Below are positions 39,730 to 53,247 of a stretch of DNA of 64,000 nucleotides, in pieces. Numbering within the stretch: the first letter of the stretch is position 1; every line of letters begins with the position of its first letter. The notes under the pieces are model-generated. The model saw only the letters and a program-made list of their open reading frames with translations, had not been told where the DNA came from and made no database searches. A program made the translations under genes and the position numbers. Source of the stretch: Amaranthus tricolor (lineage: Eukaryota > Streptophyta > Magnoliopsida > Caryophyllales > Amaranthaceae); NCBI RefSeq assembly GCF_026212465.1, contig NC_080051.1, forward strand, positions 1,761,001 through 1,825,000, in the 5' to 3' direction.

Positions 39730-42700
39730 ATTAATGGTCAATGACGAATGAACGATGAAGAATGAACAAGGATCAATGATCAATGAAGAATGAACGATGA
39801 AGAATGAACAAGGATCAATGATCAATGAAGAATGAACGACGAAGAATGAACAAGGATTAATGGTCAATGACGAATGAACAATGAACAATGAACAAGGATC
39901 AATGATCAATGACGAATGAACGATGAAGAATGAACAAGGATCAATGATCAATGAAGAATGAACGATGAAGAATGAACAAGGAGTAATGGTCAATGACGAA
40001 TGAACGATGAAGAATGAACAAGGATCAATGATCAATGACGAATGAACGATGAAGAATGAACAAGGATCAATGATCAATGACGAATGAACGATGAAGAATG
40101 AACAAGGATCAATGATCAATGAAGAATGAACAAGGATCAATGATCAAAGAAGAATGAACGATGAAGAATGAACAAGGATCAATGATCAATGAAGAATGAA
40201 CGACGAAGAATGAACAAGGATCAATGATCAATGAAGAATGAACGATGAAGAATGAACAAGGATCAATTCTAAATGAAGAATGAACGATGAAGAATGAACA
40301 AGGAACAATGATCAATGAAGAATGAACAATGAAGAATGAACAAGGATTAATGGTCAATGACGAATGAACGATGAAGAATGAACAAGGATCAATGATCAAA
40401 GAAGAATGAACGATGAAGAATGAACAAGGATCAATGATCAATGAAGAATGAACGATGAAGAATGAACAAGGAGTAATGGTCAATGACGAATGAACGATGA
40501 AGAATGAACAAGGATCAATGATCAATGACGAATGAACGATGAAGAATGAACAAGGATCAATGATCAATGAAGAATGAACAAGGATCAATGATCAATGACG
40601 AATGAACGATGAAGAATGAACAAGAATCAATGATCAATGAAGAATGAACAAGGATCAATGATCAAAGAAGAATGAACGATGAAGAATGAACAAGGATCAA
40701 TGATCAATGAAGAATGAACGATGAAGAATGAACAAGGATTAATGGTCAATGACGAATGAACGATGAAGAATGAACAAGGATCAATGATCAATGAAGAATG
40801 AACGATGAAGAATGAACAAGGATTAATGGTCAATGACGAATGAACGATGAAGATTGAACAAGGATAATTGATCAATGACGAATGAACGATGAAGAATGAA
40901 CAAGGATCAATGATCAATGACGAATGAACGATGAAGAATGAACAAGGATCAACAATCAATGAAGAATGAACAAGGATCAATGATCAAAGAAGAATGAACG
41001 ATGAAGAATGAACAAGGATCAATGATCAATGAAGAATGAACGATGAAGAATGAACAAGGATTAATGGTCAATGACGAATGAACGATGAAGAATAAACAAG
41101 GATCAATGATCAATGAAGAATGAACGATGAAGAATGAACAAGGATTAATGGTCAATGACGAATGAACGATGAAGAATGAACAAGGATCAATGATCAATGA
41201 AGAATGAACGATGAAGAATGAACAAGGATCAATGATCAATGAAGAATGAACGACGAAGAATGAACAAGGATTAATGGTCAATGACGAATGAACAATGAAC
41301 AATGAACAAGGATCAATGATCAATGACGAATGAACGATGAAGAATGAACAAGGATCAATGATCAATGAAGAATGAACGATGAAGAATGAACAAGGAGTAA
41401 TGGTCAATGACGAATGAACGATGAAGAATGAACAAGGATCAATGATCAATGACGAATGAACGATGAAGAATGAACAAGGATCAATGATTAATGACGAATG
41501 AACGATGAAGAATTAACAAGGATCAATGATCAATGAAGAATGAACAAGGATCAATGATCAAAGAAGAATGAACGATGAAGAATGAACAAGGATCAATGAT
41601 CAATGAAGAATGAACGATGAAGAATGAACAAGGATCAATGATCAATGAAGAATGAACGATGAAGAATGAACAAGGATCAATTCTAAATGAAGAATGAACG
41701 ATGAAGAATGAACAAGGAACAATGATCAATGAAGAATGAACAATGAAGAATGAACAAGGATTAATGGTCAATGACGAATGAACGATGAAGAATGAACAAG
41801 GATCAATGATCAATGAAGAATGAACGATGAAGAATGAACAAGGATTAATGGTCAATGACGAATGAACGATGAAGAATGAACAAGGATCAATGATCAATGA
41901 AGAATGAACGATGAAGAATGAACAAGGATTAATGGTCAATGACGAATGAACGATGAAGAATGAACAAGGATCAATGATCAATGACGAATGAACGATGAAG
42001 AATGAACAAGGATCAATGATCAATGAAGAATGAACGATGAAGAATGAACAAGGAGTAATGGTCAATGACGAATGAACGATGAAAAATGAACAAGGATCAA
42101 TGATCAATGACGAATGAACGATGAAGAATGAACAAGGATCAATGATCAATGACGAATGAACGATGAAGAATTAACAAGGATCAATGATCAATGAAGAATG
42201 AACAAGGATCAATGATCAAAGAAGAATGAACGATGAAGAATGAACAAGGATCAATGATCAATGAAGAATGAACGACGAAGAATGAACAAGGATCAATGAT
42301 CAATGAAGAATGAACGATGAAGAATGAACAAGGAACAATTCTAAATGAAGAATGAACGATGAAGAATGAACAAGGAACAATGATCAATGAAGAATGAACA
42401 ATGAAGAATGAACAAGGATTAATGGTCAATGACGAATGAACGATGAAGAATGAACAAGGATCAATGATCAATGAAGAATGAACGATGAAGAATGAACAAG
42501 GATTAATGGTCAATGACGAATGAACGATGAAGAATGAACAAGGATCAATGATCAATGAAGAATGAACGATGAAGAATGAACAAGGATTAATGGTCAATGA
42601 CGAATGAACGATGAAGAATGAACAAGGATCAATGATCAATGACGAATGAACGATGAAGAATGAACAAGGATCAATGATCAATGACGAATGAACGATGAAG

Positions 42701-44241
42701 AATGAACAAGGATCAATGATCAGTGAAGAATGAACGATGAAGAATGAACAAGGATCAATGATCAATGAAGAATGAACAAGGATCAATGATCAATGACGAA
42801 TGAACGATGAAGAATGAACAAGGATCAATGATCAATGAAGAATGAACAAGGATCAATGATCAAAGAAGAATGAACGATGAAGAATGAACAAGGATCAATG
42901 ATCAATGAAGAATGAACGATGAAGAATGAACAAGGATTAATGGTCAATGACGAATGAACGATGAAGAATGAACAAGGATCAATGATCAATGAAGAATGAA
43001 CGATGAAGAATGAACAAGGATTAATGGTCAATGACGAATGAACGATGAAGAATGAACAAGGATGAATGATCAATGAAGAATGAACGATGAAGAATGAACA
43101 AGGATCAATGATCAATGAAGAATGAACGACGTAGAATGAACAAGGATTAATGGTCAATGACGAATGAACAATGAAGAATGAACAAGGATCAATGATCAAT
43201 GACGAATGAACGATGAAGAATGAACAAGGATCAATGATCAATGAAGAATGAACGATGAAGAATGAACAAGGAGTAATGGTCAATGACGAATGAACGATGA
43301 AGAATGAACAAGGATCAATGATCAATGACGAATGAACGATGAAGAATGAACAAGGATCAATGATCAATGACGAATGAACGATGAAGAATGAACAAGGATC
43401 AATGATCAATGAAGAATGAACAAGGATCAATGATCAAAGAAGAATGAACGATGAAGAATGAACAAGGATCAATGATCAATGAAGAATGAACGACGAAGAA
43501 TGAACAAGGATCAATGATCAATGAAGAATGAACGATGAAGAATGAACAAGGATCAATTCTAAATGAAGAATGAACGATGAAGAATGAACAAGGAACAATG
43601 ATCAATGAAGAATGAACAATGAAGAATGAACAAGGATTAATGGTCAATGACGAATGAACGATGAAGAATGAACAAGGATCAATGATCAAAGAAGAATGAA
43701 CGATGAAGAATGAACAAGGATCAATGATCAATGAAGAATGAACGATGAAGAATGAACAAGGAGTAATGGTCAATGACGAATGAACGATGAAGAATGAACA
43801 AGGATCAATGATCAATGACGAATGAACGATGAAGAATGAACAAGGATCAATGATCAATGAAGAATGAACAAGGATCAATGATCAATGACGAATGAACGAT
43901 GAAGAATGAACAAGAATCAATGATCAATGAAGAATGAACAAGGATCAATGATCAAAGAAGAATGAACGATGAAGAATGAACAAGGATCAATGATCAATGA
44001 AGAATGAACGATGAAGAATGAACAAGGATTAATGGTCAATGACGAATGAACGATGAAGAATGAACAAGGATCAATGATCAATGAAGAATGAACGATGAAG
44101 AATGAACAAGGATTAATGGTCAATGACGAATGAACGATGAAGATTGAACAAGGATAATTGATCAATGACGAATGAACGATGAAGAATGAACAAGGATCAA
44201 TGATCAATGACGAATGAACGATGAAGAATGAACAAGGATCA
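38672..44241 (+). repeat. ~2.3 kb segment repeated at an offset of 3,290 bp
   Basis: About 38,672-40,951 matches 41,962-44,241. Shared rare markers include GAAAAATGAAC (38,791/42,081), GGAACAATTCTAAATG (about 39,043/42,333) and GGATAATTGATC (about 40,863/44,153). The ~1 kb between the copies resembles sequence 5.37 kb upstream (35.6-36.1 kb), so at least two events overlap here. Boundaries are approximate. Confidence 0.82.
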
Positions 44242-45049
44242 ATGATTAATGACGAATGAACGATGAAGAATTAACAAGGATCAATGATCAATGAAGAATG
44301 AACAAGGATCAATGATCAAAGAAGAATGAACGATGAAGAATGAACAAGGATCAATGATCAATGAAGAATGAACGATGAAGAATGAACAAGGATCAATGAT
44401 CAATGAAGAATGAACGATGAAGAATGAACAAGGATCAATTCTAAATGAAGAATGAACGATGAAGAATGAACAAGGAACAATGATCAATGAAGAATGAACA
44501 ATGAAGAATGAACAAGGATTAATGGTCAATGACGAATGAACGATGAAGAATGAACAAGGATCAATGATCAATGAAGAATGAACGATGAAGAATGAACAAG
44601 GATTAATGGTCAATGACGAATGAACGATGAAGAATGAACAAGGATCAATGATCAATGAAGAATGAACGATGAAGAATGAACAAGGATTAATGGTCAATGA
44701 CGAATGAACGATGAAGAATGAACAAGGATCAATGATCAATGACGAATGAACGATGAAGAATGAACAAGGATCAATGATCAATGACGAATGAACGATGAAG
44801 AATGAACAAGGATCAATGATCAGTGAAGAATGAACAAGGATCAATGATCAAAGAAGAATGAACGATGAAGAATGAACAAGGATCAATGATCAATGAAGAA
44901 TGAACAAGGATCAATGATCAATGACGAATGAACGATGAAGAATGAACAAGGATCAATGATCAATGAAGAATGAACAAGGATCAATGATCAAAGAAGAATG
45001 AACGATGAGGAATGAACAAGGATCAATGATCAATGAAGAATGAACGATG

Positions 45050-47682
45050 AAGAATGAACAAGGATTAATGGTCAATGACGAATGAACGATGAAGAATGAA
45101 CAAGGATCAATGATCAATGAAGAATGAACGATGAAGAATGAACAAGGATTAATGGTCAATGACGAATGAACGATGAAGAATGAACAAGGATCAATGATCA
45201 ATGAAGAATGAACGATGAAGAATGAACAAGGATCAATGATCAATGAAGAATGAACGACGAAGAATGAACAAGGATTAATGGTCAATGACGAATGAACAAT
45301 GAAGAATGAACAAGGATCAATGATCAATGACGAATGAACGATGAAGAATGAACAAGGATCAATGATCAATGAAGAATGAACGATGAAGAATGAACAAGGA
45401 GTAATGGTCAATGACGAATGAACGATTAAGAATGAACAAGGATCAATGATCAATGACGAATGAACGATGAAGAATGAACAAGGATCAATGATCAATGACG
45501 AATGAACGATGAAGAATTAACAAGGATCAATGATCAATGAAGAATGAACAAGGATCAATGATCAAAGAAGAATGAACGATGAAGAATGAACAAGGATCAA
45601 TGATCAATGAAGAATGAACGACGAAGAATGAACAAGGATCAATGATCAATGAAGAATGAACGATGAAGAATGAACAAGGATCAATTCTAAACGAAAAATG
45701 AACGATGAAGAATGAACAAGGAACAATGATCAATGAAGAATGAACAATGAAGAATGAACAAGCATTAATGGTCAATGACGAATGAACGATGAAGAATGAA
45801 CAAGGATCAATGATCAATGAAGAATGAACGATGAAGAATGAACAAGGATCAATGATCAAAGAAGAATGAACGATGAAGAATGAACAAGGATCAATGATCA
45901 ATGAAGAATGAACGATGAAGAATGAACAAGGATCAATGATCAATGAAGAATGAACGATGAAGAATGAACAAGGATCAATTCTCAATGAAGAATGAACGAT
46001 GAAGAATGAACAAGGAACAATGATCAATGAAGAATGAACGATGAAGAATGAACAAGGATTAATGGTCAATGACGAATGAACGATGAAGAATGAACAAGGA
46101 TCAATGATCAATGAAGAATGAACGATGAAGAATGAACAAGGATCAATGATCAATGGAGAATGAACGATGAAGAATGAACAAGGATTAATGGTCAATGACG
46201 AATGAACGATGAAGAATAAACAAGGATTAATGGTCAATGACGAAAGAACGATGAAGAATGAACAAGGATCAATGATCAATGAAGAATGAACGATGAAGAA
46301 TGAACAAGGATTAATGGTCAATGACGAATGAACGATGAAGAATGAACAAGGATTAATGGTCAATGACGAATGAACGATGAAGAATAAACAAGGATTAATG
46401 GTCAATGACGAATGAACGATGAAGAATGAACAAGGATCAATGATCAATGAAGAATGAACGATGAAGAATGAACAAGGATTAATGGTCAATGACGAATGAA
46501 CGATGAAGAATGAACAAGGATCAATGATCAATGAAGAATGAACGATGAAGAATGAACAAGGATCAATGATCAATGAAGAATGAACGACGAAGAATGAACA
46601 AGGATTAATGGTCAATGACGAATGAACAATGAAGAATGAACAAGGATCAATGATCAATGACGAATGAACGATGAAGAATGAACAAGGATCAATGATCAAT
46701 GAAGAATGAACGATGAAGAATGAACAAGGAGTAATGGTCAATGACGAATGAACGATTAAGAATGAACAAGGATCAATGATCAATGACGAATGAACGATGA
46801 AGAATGAACAAGGATCAATGATCAATGACGAATGAACGATGAAGAATTAACAAGGATCAATGATCAATGAAGAATGAACAAGGATCAATGATCAAAGAAG
46901 AATGAACGATGAAGAATGAACAAGGATCAATGATCAATGAAGAATGAACGACGAAGAATGAACAAGGATCAATGATCAATGAAGAATGAACGATGAAGAA
47001 TGAACAAGGATCAATTCTAAACGAAAAATGAACGATGAAGAATGAACAAGGAACAATGATCAATGAAGAATGAACAATGAAGAATGAACAAGCATTAATG
47101 GTCAATGACGAATGAACGATGAAGAATGAACAAGGATCAATGATCAATGAAGAATGAACGATGAAGAATGAACAAGGATCAATGATCAAAGAAGAATGAA
47201 CGATGAAGAATGAACAAGGATCAATGATCAATGAAGAATGAACGATGAAGAATGAACAAGGATCAATGATCAATGAAGAATGAACGATGAAGAATGAACA
47301 AGGATCAATTCTCAATGAAGAATGAACGATGAAGAATGAACAAGGAACAATGATCAATGAAGAATGAACGATGAAGAATGAACAAGGATTAATGGTCAAT
47401 GACGAATGAACGATGAAGAATGAACAAGGATCAATGATCAATGAAGAATGAACGATGAAGAATGAACAAGGATCAATGATCAATGGAGAATGAACGATGA
47501 AGAATGAACAAGGATTAATGGTCAATGACGAATGAACGATGAAGAATAAACAAGGATTAATGGTCAATGACGAAAGAACGATGAAGAATGAACAAGGATC
47601 AATGATCAATGAAGAATGAACGATGAAGAATGAACAAGGATTAATGGTCAATGACGAATGAACGATGAAGAATGAACAAGGA
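45050..47682 (+). repeat. 1,330-bp tandem duplication
   Basis: About 45,050-46,380 and 46,380-47,682 match at an offset of 1,330 bp (31 units of 42 bp plus one of 28 bp). Shared markers are CGATTAAG (45,423/46,753), GAATTAACAAGG (45,514/46,844), TCTAAACGAAAAATG (about 45,686/47,016), CAAGCATTAATGG (45,759/47,089), GAATAAACAAGG and GACGAAAGAACG. The right copy ends in the 32-bp deletion unit. Confidence 0.9.
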
Positions 47683-48130
47683 TCAATGATCGAACGATGA
47701 AGAATGAACAAGGATCAATTATCAATGAAGAATGAACGATGAAGAATGAACAAGGATTAATGGTCAATGAGGAATGAACGATGAAGAATGAACAAGGATC
47801 AATGATCAATGACGAATGAACGATGAAAATGAACAAGGATCAATGATCAATGACGAATGAACGATGAAGAATGAACAAGGATCAATGATCAATGAAGAAT
47901 GAACAAGGATCAATGATCAAAGAAGAATGAACGATGAAGAATGAACAAGGATCAATGATCAATGAAGAATGAACGATAAAGAATGAACAAGGAGTAATGG
48001 TCAATGACGAATGAACGATGAAGAATGAACAAGGATCAATGATCAATGACGAATGAACGATGAAGAATGAACAAGGATCAATGATCAATGAAGAATGAAC
48101 AAGGATCAATGATCAATGACGAATGAACGA
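46841..48130 (+). repeat. ~1.3 kb higher-order unit, copy 1
   Basis: A higher-order unit starts at GAAGAATTAAC and passes in order through AATTCTAAA, CAATGGAGAATG, GACGAAAGAACG, the 32-bp unit, GATGAAAATG and CGATAAAG. Its sister copies start at 49,420, 51,551 and 56,454, with partial copies near 45,511 and 63,232. Copy 1 has private variants AAACGAAAAATG and CAAGCATT. Confidence 0.85.
47677..47708 (+). repeat. 32-bp unit with a 10-bp deletion (copy 1)
   Basis: GATCAATGATC runs directly into GAACGATGAAG, so 10 bp are missing relative to an A unit. Unlike the 28- and 56-bp forms, this breaks the heptamer register. It marks the ~1.3 kb higher-order unit of the right-hand zone. Confidence 0.9.
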
Positions 48131-49419
48131 TGAAGAATGAACAAGAATCAATGATCAATGAAGAATGAACAAGGATCAATGATCAAAGAAGAATGAACGA
48201 TAAAGAATGAGCAAGGATCAATGATCAATGAAGAATGAACGATGAAGAATGAACAAGGATTAATGGTCAATGACGAATGAACGATGAAGAATGAACAAGG
48301 ATCAATGATCAATGAAGAATGAACGATGAAGAATGAACAAGGATTAATGGTCAATGACGAATGAACGATGAAGAATGAACAAGGATCAATGATCAATGAC
48401 GAATGAACGATGAAGAATGAACAAGGATCAATGATCAATGACGAATGAACGATGAAGAATGAACAAGGATCAATGATCAATGAAGAATGAACAAGGATCA
48501 ATGATCAAAGAAGAATGAACGATGAAGAATGAACAAGGATCAATGATCAATGAAGAATGAACGATGAATAATGAACAAGGATCAATGATCAATGAAGTAT
48601 GAACGATGAAGAATAAACAAGGATCAATTCTCAATGAAGAATGAACGATGAAGATTGAACAAGGAACAATGATCTATGAAGAATGAACGATGAAGAATGA
48701 ACAAGGATTAATGGTCAATGACGAATGAACGATGAAGAATGAACAAGGATCAATGATCAATGAAGAATGAACGATGAAGAATGAACAAGGATCAATGATC
48801 AATGGAGAATGAACGATGAAGAATGAACAAGGATTAATGGTCAATGACGAATGAACGATGAAGAATGAACAAGGATTAATGATCAATGACGAATGAACGA
48901 TGAAGAATGAACAAGGATCAATGATCAATGAAGAATGAACAAGGATCAATGATCAATGACGAATGAACGATGAAGAATGAACAAGAATCAATAATCAATG
49001 AAGAATGAACAAGGATCAATGATCAAAGAAGAATGAACGATGAAGAATGAACAAGGATCAATGATCAATGAAGAATGAAAGATGAAGAATGAACAAGGAT
49101 TAATGGTCAATGACGAATGAACGATGAAGAATGAACAAGGATCAATGATCAATGAAGAATGAACGATGAAGAATGAACAAGGATTAATGGTCAATGACGA
49201 ATGAACAATGAAGAATGAACAAGGATCAATGATCAATGACGAATGAACGATGAAGAATGAACAAGGATCAATGATCAATGAAGAATGAACGATGAAGAAT
49301 GAACAAGGAGTAATGGTCAATGACGAATGAACGATTAAGAATGAACAAGGATCAATGATCAATGACGAATGAACGATGAAGAATGAACAAGGATCAATGA
49401 TCAATGACGAATGAACGAT

Positions 49420-50700
49420 GAAGAATTAACAAGGATCAATGATCAATGAAGAATGAACAAGGATCAATGATCAAAGAAGAATGAACGATGAAGAATGAAC
49501 AAGGATCAATGATCAATGAAGAATGAACGACGAAGAATGAACAAGGATCAATGATCAATGAAGAAAGAACGATGAAGAATGAACAAGGATCAATTCTAAA
49601 TGAAGAATGAACGATGAAGAATGAACAAGGAACAATGATCAATGAAGAATGAACAATGAAGAATGAACAAGGATTAATGGTCAATGACGAATGAACGATG
49701 AAGAATGAACAAGGATCAATGATCAATGAAGAATGAACGATGAAGAATGAACAAGGATCAATGATCAAAGAAGAATGAACGATGAAGAATGAACAAGGAT
49801 CAATGATCAATGAAGAATGAACGATGAAGAATGAACAAGGATCAATGATCAATGAAGAATGAACGATGAAGAATGAACAAGGATCAATTCTCAATGAAGA
49901 ATGAACGATGAAGAATGAACAAGGAACAATGATCAATGAAGAATGAACGATGAAGAATGAACAAGGATTAATGGTCAATGACGAATGAACGATGAAGAAT
50001 GAACAAGGATCAATGATCAATGAAGAATGAACGATGAAGAATGAACAAGGATCAATGATCAATGGAGAATGAACGATGAAGAATGAACAAGGATTAATGG
50101 TCAATGACGAATGAACGATGAAGAATGAACAAGGATTAATGGTCAATGACGAAAGAACGATGAAGAATGAACAAGGATCAATGATCAATGAAGAATGAAC
50201 GATGAAGAATGAACAAGGATTAATGGTCAATGACGAATGAACGATGAAGAATGAACAAGGATCAATGATCGAACGATGAAGAATGAACAAGGATCAATGA
50301 TCAATGAAGAATGAACGATGAAGAATGAACAAGGATTAATGGTCAATGAGGAATGAACGATGAAGAATGAACAAGGATCAATGATCAATGACGAATGAAC
50401 GATGAAAATGAATAAGGATCAATGATCAATGACGAATGAACGATGAAGAATGAACAAGGATCAATGATCAATGAAGAATGAACAAGGATCAATGATCAAA
50501 GAAGAATGAACGATGAAGAATGAACAAGGATCAATGATCAATGAAGAATGAACGATAAAGAATGAACAAGGAGTAATGGTCAATGACGAATGAACGATGA
50601 AGAATGAACAAGGATCAATGATCAATGACGAATGAACGATGAAGAATGAACAAGGATCAATGATCAATGACGAATGAACGATGAAGAATGAACAAGGATC
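49420..50700 (+). repeat. ~1.3 kb higher-order unit, copy 2
   Basis: Same ordered markers as the copy at 46,841, displaced by 2,579 bp. It carries AGAAAGAACG near 49,561 and AATAAGGATC after the 1-bp deletion at 50,401, both shared with copies 3 and 4 but not copy 1. Confidence 0.85.
50256..50287 (+). repeat. 32-bp unit (copy 2)
   Basis: Same 10-bp deletion junction (GATGATCGAACGATG) as at 47,677, displaced by 2,579 bp. Shared ancestry by block duplication is the simplest reading. Confidence 0.9.
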
Positions 50701-51550
50701 AATGATCAATGACGAATGAACGATGAAGAATGAACAAGGATCAATGATCAATGAAGAATGAACAAGGATCAATGATCAAAGAAGAATGAACGATGAAGAA
50801 TGAACAAGGATTAATGATCAATGACGAATGAACGATGAAGAATGAACAAGGATCAATGATCAATGAAGAATGAACAAGGATCAATGATCAATGACGAATG
50901 AACGATGAAGAATGAACAAGAATCAATAATCAATGAAGAATGAACAAGGATCAATGATCAAAGAAGAATGAACGATGAAGAATGAACAAGGATCAATGAT
51001 CAATGAAGAATGAAAGATGAAGAATGAACAAGGATTAATGGTCAATGACGAATGAACGATGAAGAATGAACAAGGATCAATGATCAATGAAGAATGAACG
51101 ATGAAGAATGAACAAGGATTAATGGTCAATGACGAATGAACGATGAAGAATGAACAAGGATCAATGATCAATGACGAATGAACGATGAAGAATGAACAAG
51201 GATCAATGATCAATGACGAATAAACGATGAAGAATGAACAAGGATCAATGATCAATGAAGAATGAACAAGGATCAATGATCAAAGAAGAATGAACGATGA
51301 AGAATGAACAAGGATTAATGGTCAATGACGAATGAACAATGAAGAATGAACAAGGATCAATGATCAATGACGAATGAACGATGAAGAATGAACAAGGATC
51401 AATGATCAATGAAGAATGAACGATGAAGAATGAACAAGGAGTAATGGTCAATGACGAATGAACGATTAAGAATGAACAAGGATCAATGATCAATGACGAA
51501 TGAACGATGAAGAATGAACAAGGATCAATGATCAATGACGAATGAACGAT

Positions 51551-52830
51551 GAAGAATTAACAAGGATCAATGATCAATGAAGAATGAACAAGGATCAATG
51601 ATCAAAGAAGAATGAACGATGAAGAATGAACAAGGATCAATGATCAATGAAGAATGAACGACGAAGAATGAACAAGGATCAATGATCAATGAAGAAAGAA
51701 CGATGAAGAATGAACAAGGATCAATTCTAAATGAAGAATGAACGATGAAGAATGAACAAGGAACAATGATCAATGAAGAATGAACAATGAAGAATGAACA
51801 AGGATTAATGGTCAATGACGAATGAACGATGAAGAATGAACAAGGATCAATGATCAATGAAGAATGAACGATGAAGAATGAACAAGGATCAATGATCAAA
51901 GAAGAATGAACGATGAAGAATGAACAAGGATCAATGATCAATGAAGAATGAACGATGAAGAATGAACAAGGATCAATGATCAATGAAGAATGAACGATGA
52001 AGAATGAACAAGGATCAATTCTCAATGAAGAATGAACGATGAAGAATGAACAAGGAACAATGATCAATGAAGAATGAACGATGAAGAATGAACAAGGATT
52101 AATGGTCAATGACGAATGAACGATGAAGAATGAACAAGGATCAATGATCAATGAAGAATGAACGATGAAGAATGAACAAGGATCAATGATCAATGGAGAA
52201 TGAACGATGAAGAATGAACAAGGATTAATGGTCAATGACGAATGAACGATGAAGAATGAACAAGGATTAATGGTCAATGACGAAAGAACGATGAAGAATG
52301 AACAAGGATCAATGATCAATGAAGAATGAACGATGAAGAATGAACAAGGATTAATGGTCAATGACGAATGAACGATGAAGAATGAACAAGGATCAATGAT
52401 CGAACGATGAAGAATGAACAAGGATCAATGATCAATGAAGAATGAACGATGAAGAATGAACAAGGATTAATGGTCAATGAGGAATGAACGATGAAGAATG
52501 AACAAGGATCAATGATCAATGACGAATGAACGATGAAAATGAATAAGGATCAATGATCAATGACGAATGAACGATGAAGAATGAACAAGGATCAATGATC
52601 AATGAAGAATGAACAAGGATCAATGATCAAAGAAGAATGAACGATGAAGAATGAACAAGGATCAATGATCAATGAAGAATGAACGATAAAGAATGAACAA
52701 GGAGTAATGGTCAATGACGAATGAACGATGAAGAATGAACAAGGATCAATGATCAATGACGAATGAACGATGAAGAATGAACAAGGATCAATGATCAATG
52801 ACGAATGAACGATGAAGAATGAACAAGAAT
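51551..52830 (+). repeat. ~1.3 kb higher-order unit, copy 3
   Basis: Same ordered markers, 2,131 bp after copy 2. Similarity between copies 2 and 3 begins about 290 bp earlier (49.13/51.26 kb) and ends near 50.69/52.82 kb. Confidence 0.85.
52387..52418 (+). repeat. 32-bp unit (copy 3)
   Basis: Same deletion junction, 2,131 bp after copy 2. This displacement equals 51 units of 42 bp minus 11 bp, which matches the 10-bp deletion plus one 1-bp deletion carried by the block. Confidence 0.9.
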
Positions 52831-53219
52831 CAATGATCAATGAAGAATGAACAAGGATCAATGATCAAAGAAGAATGAACGATGAAGAATGAACAAGGAT
52901 CAATGATCAATGAAGAATGAACGATGAAGAATGAACAAGGATTAATGGTCAATGACGAATGAACGATGAAGAATGAACAAGGATCAATGATCAATGAAGA
53001 ATGAACGATGAAGAATGAACAAGGATTAATGGTCAATGACGAATGAACGATGAAGAATGATCAAGGATCAATGATCAATGACGAATGAACGATGAAGAAT
53101 GAACAAGGATCAATGATCAATGACGAATGAACGATGAAGAATGAACAAGGATCAATGATCAATGAAGAATGAACAAGGATCAATGATCAAAGAAGAATGA
53201 ACGATGAAGAATGAACAAG

Positions 53220-53247
53220 GATCAATGATCAATGAATATTGAACAAG
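53220..53247 (+). repeat. 28-bp unit with GAATATTGAAC
   Basis: A 28-bp unit in which GAAGAATGAAC has become GAATATTGAAC. Further copies lie near 56,411, 58,138, 59,986 and 63,190. It is restricted to the last 11 kb, always next to an A unit with CAAAGAAG on its left, and is a good marker for the youngest duplications. Confidence 0.85.
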
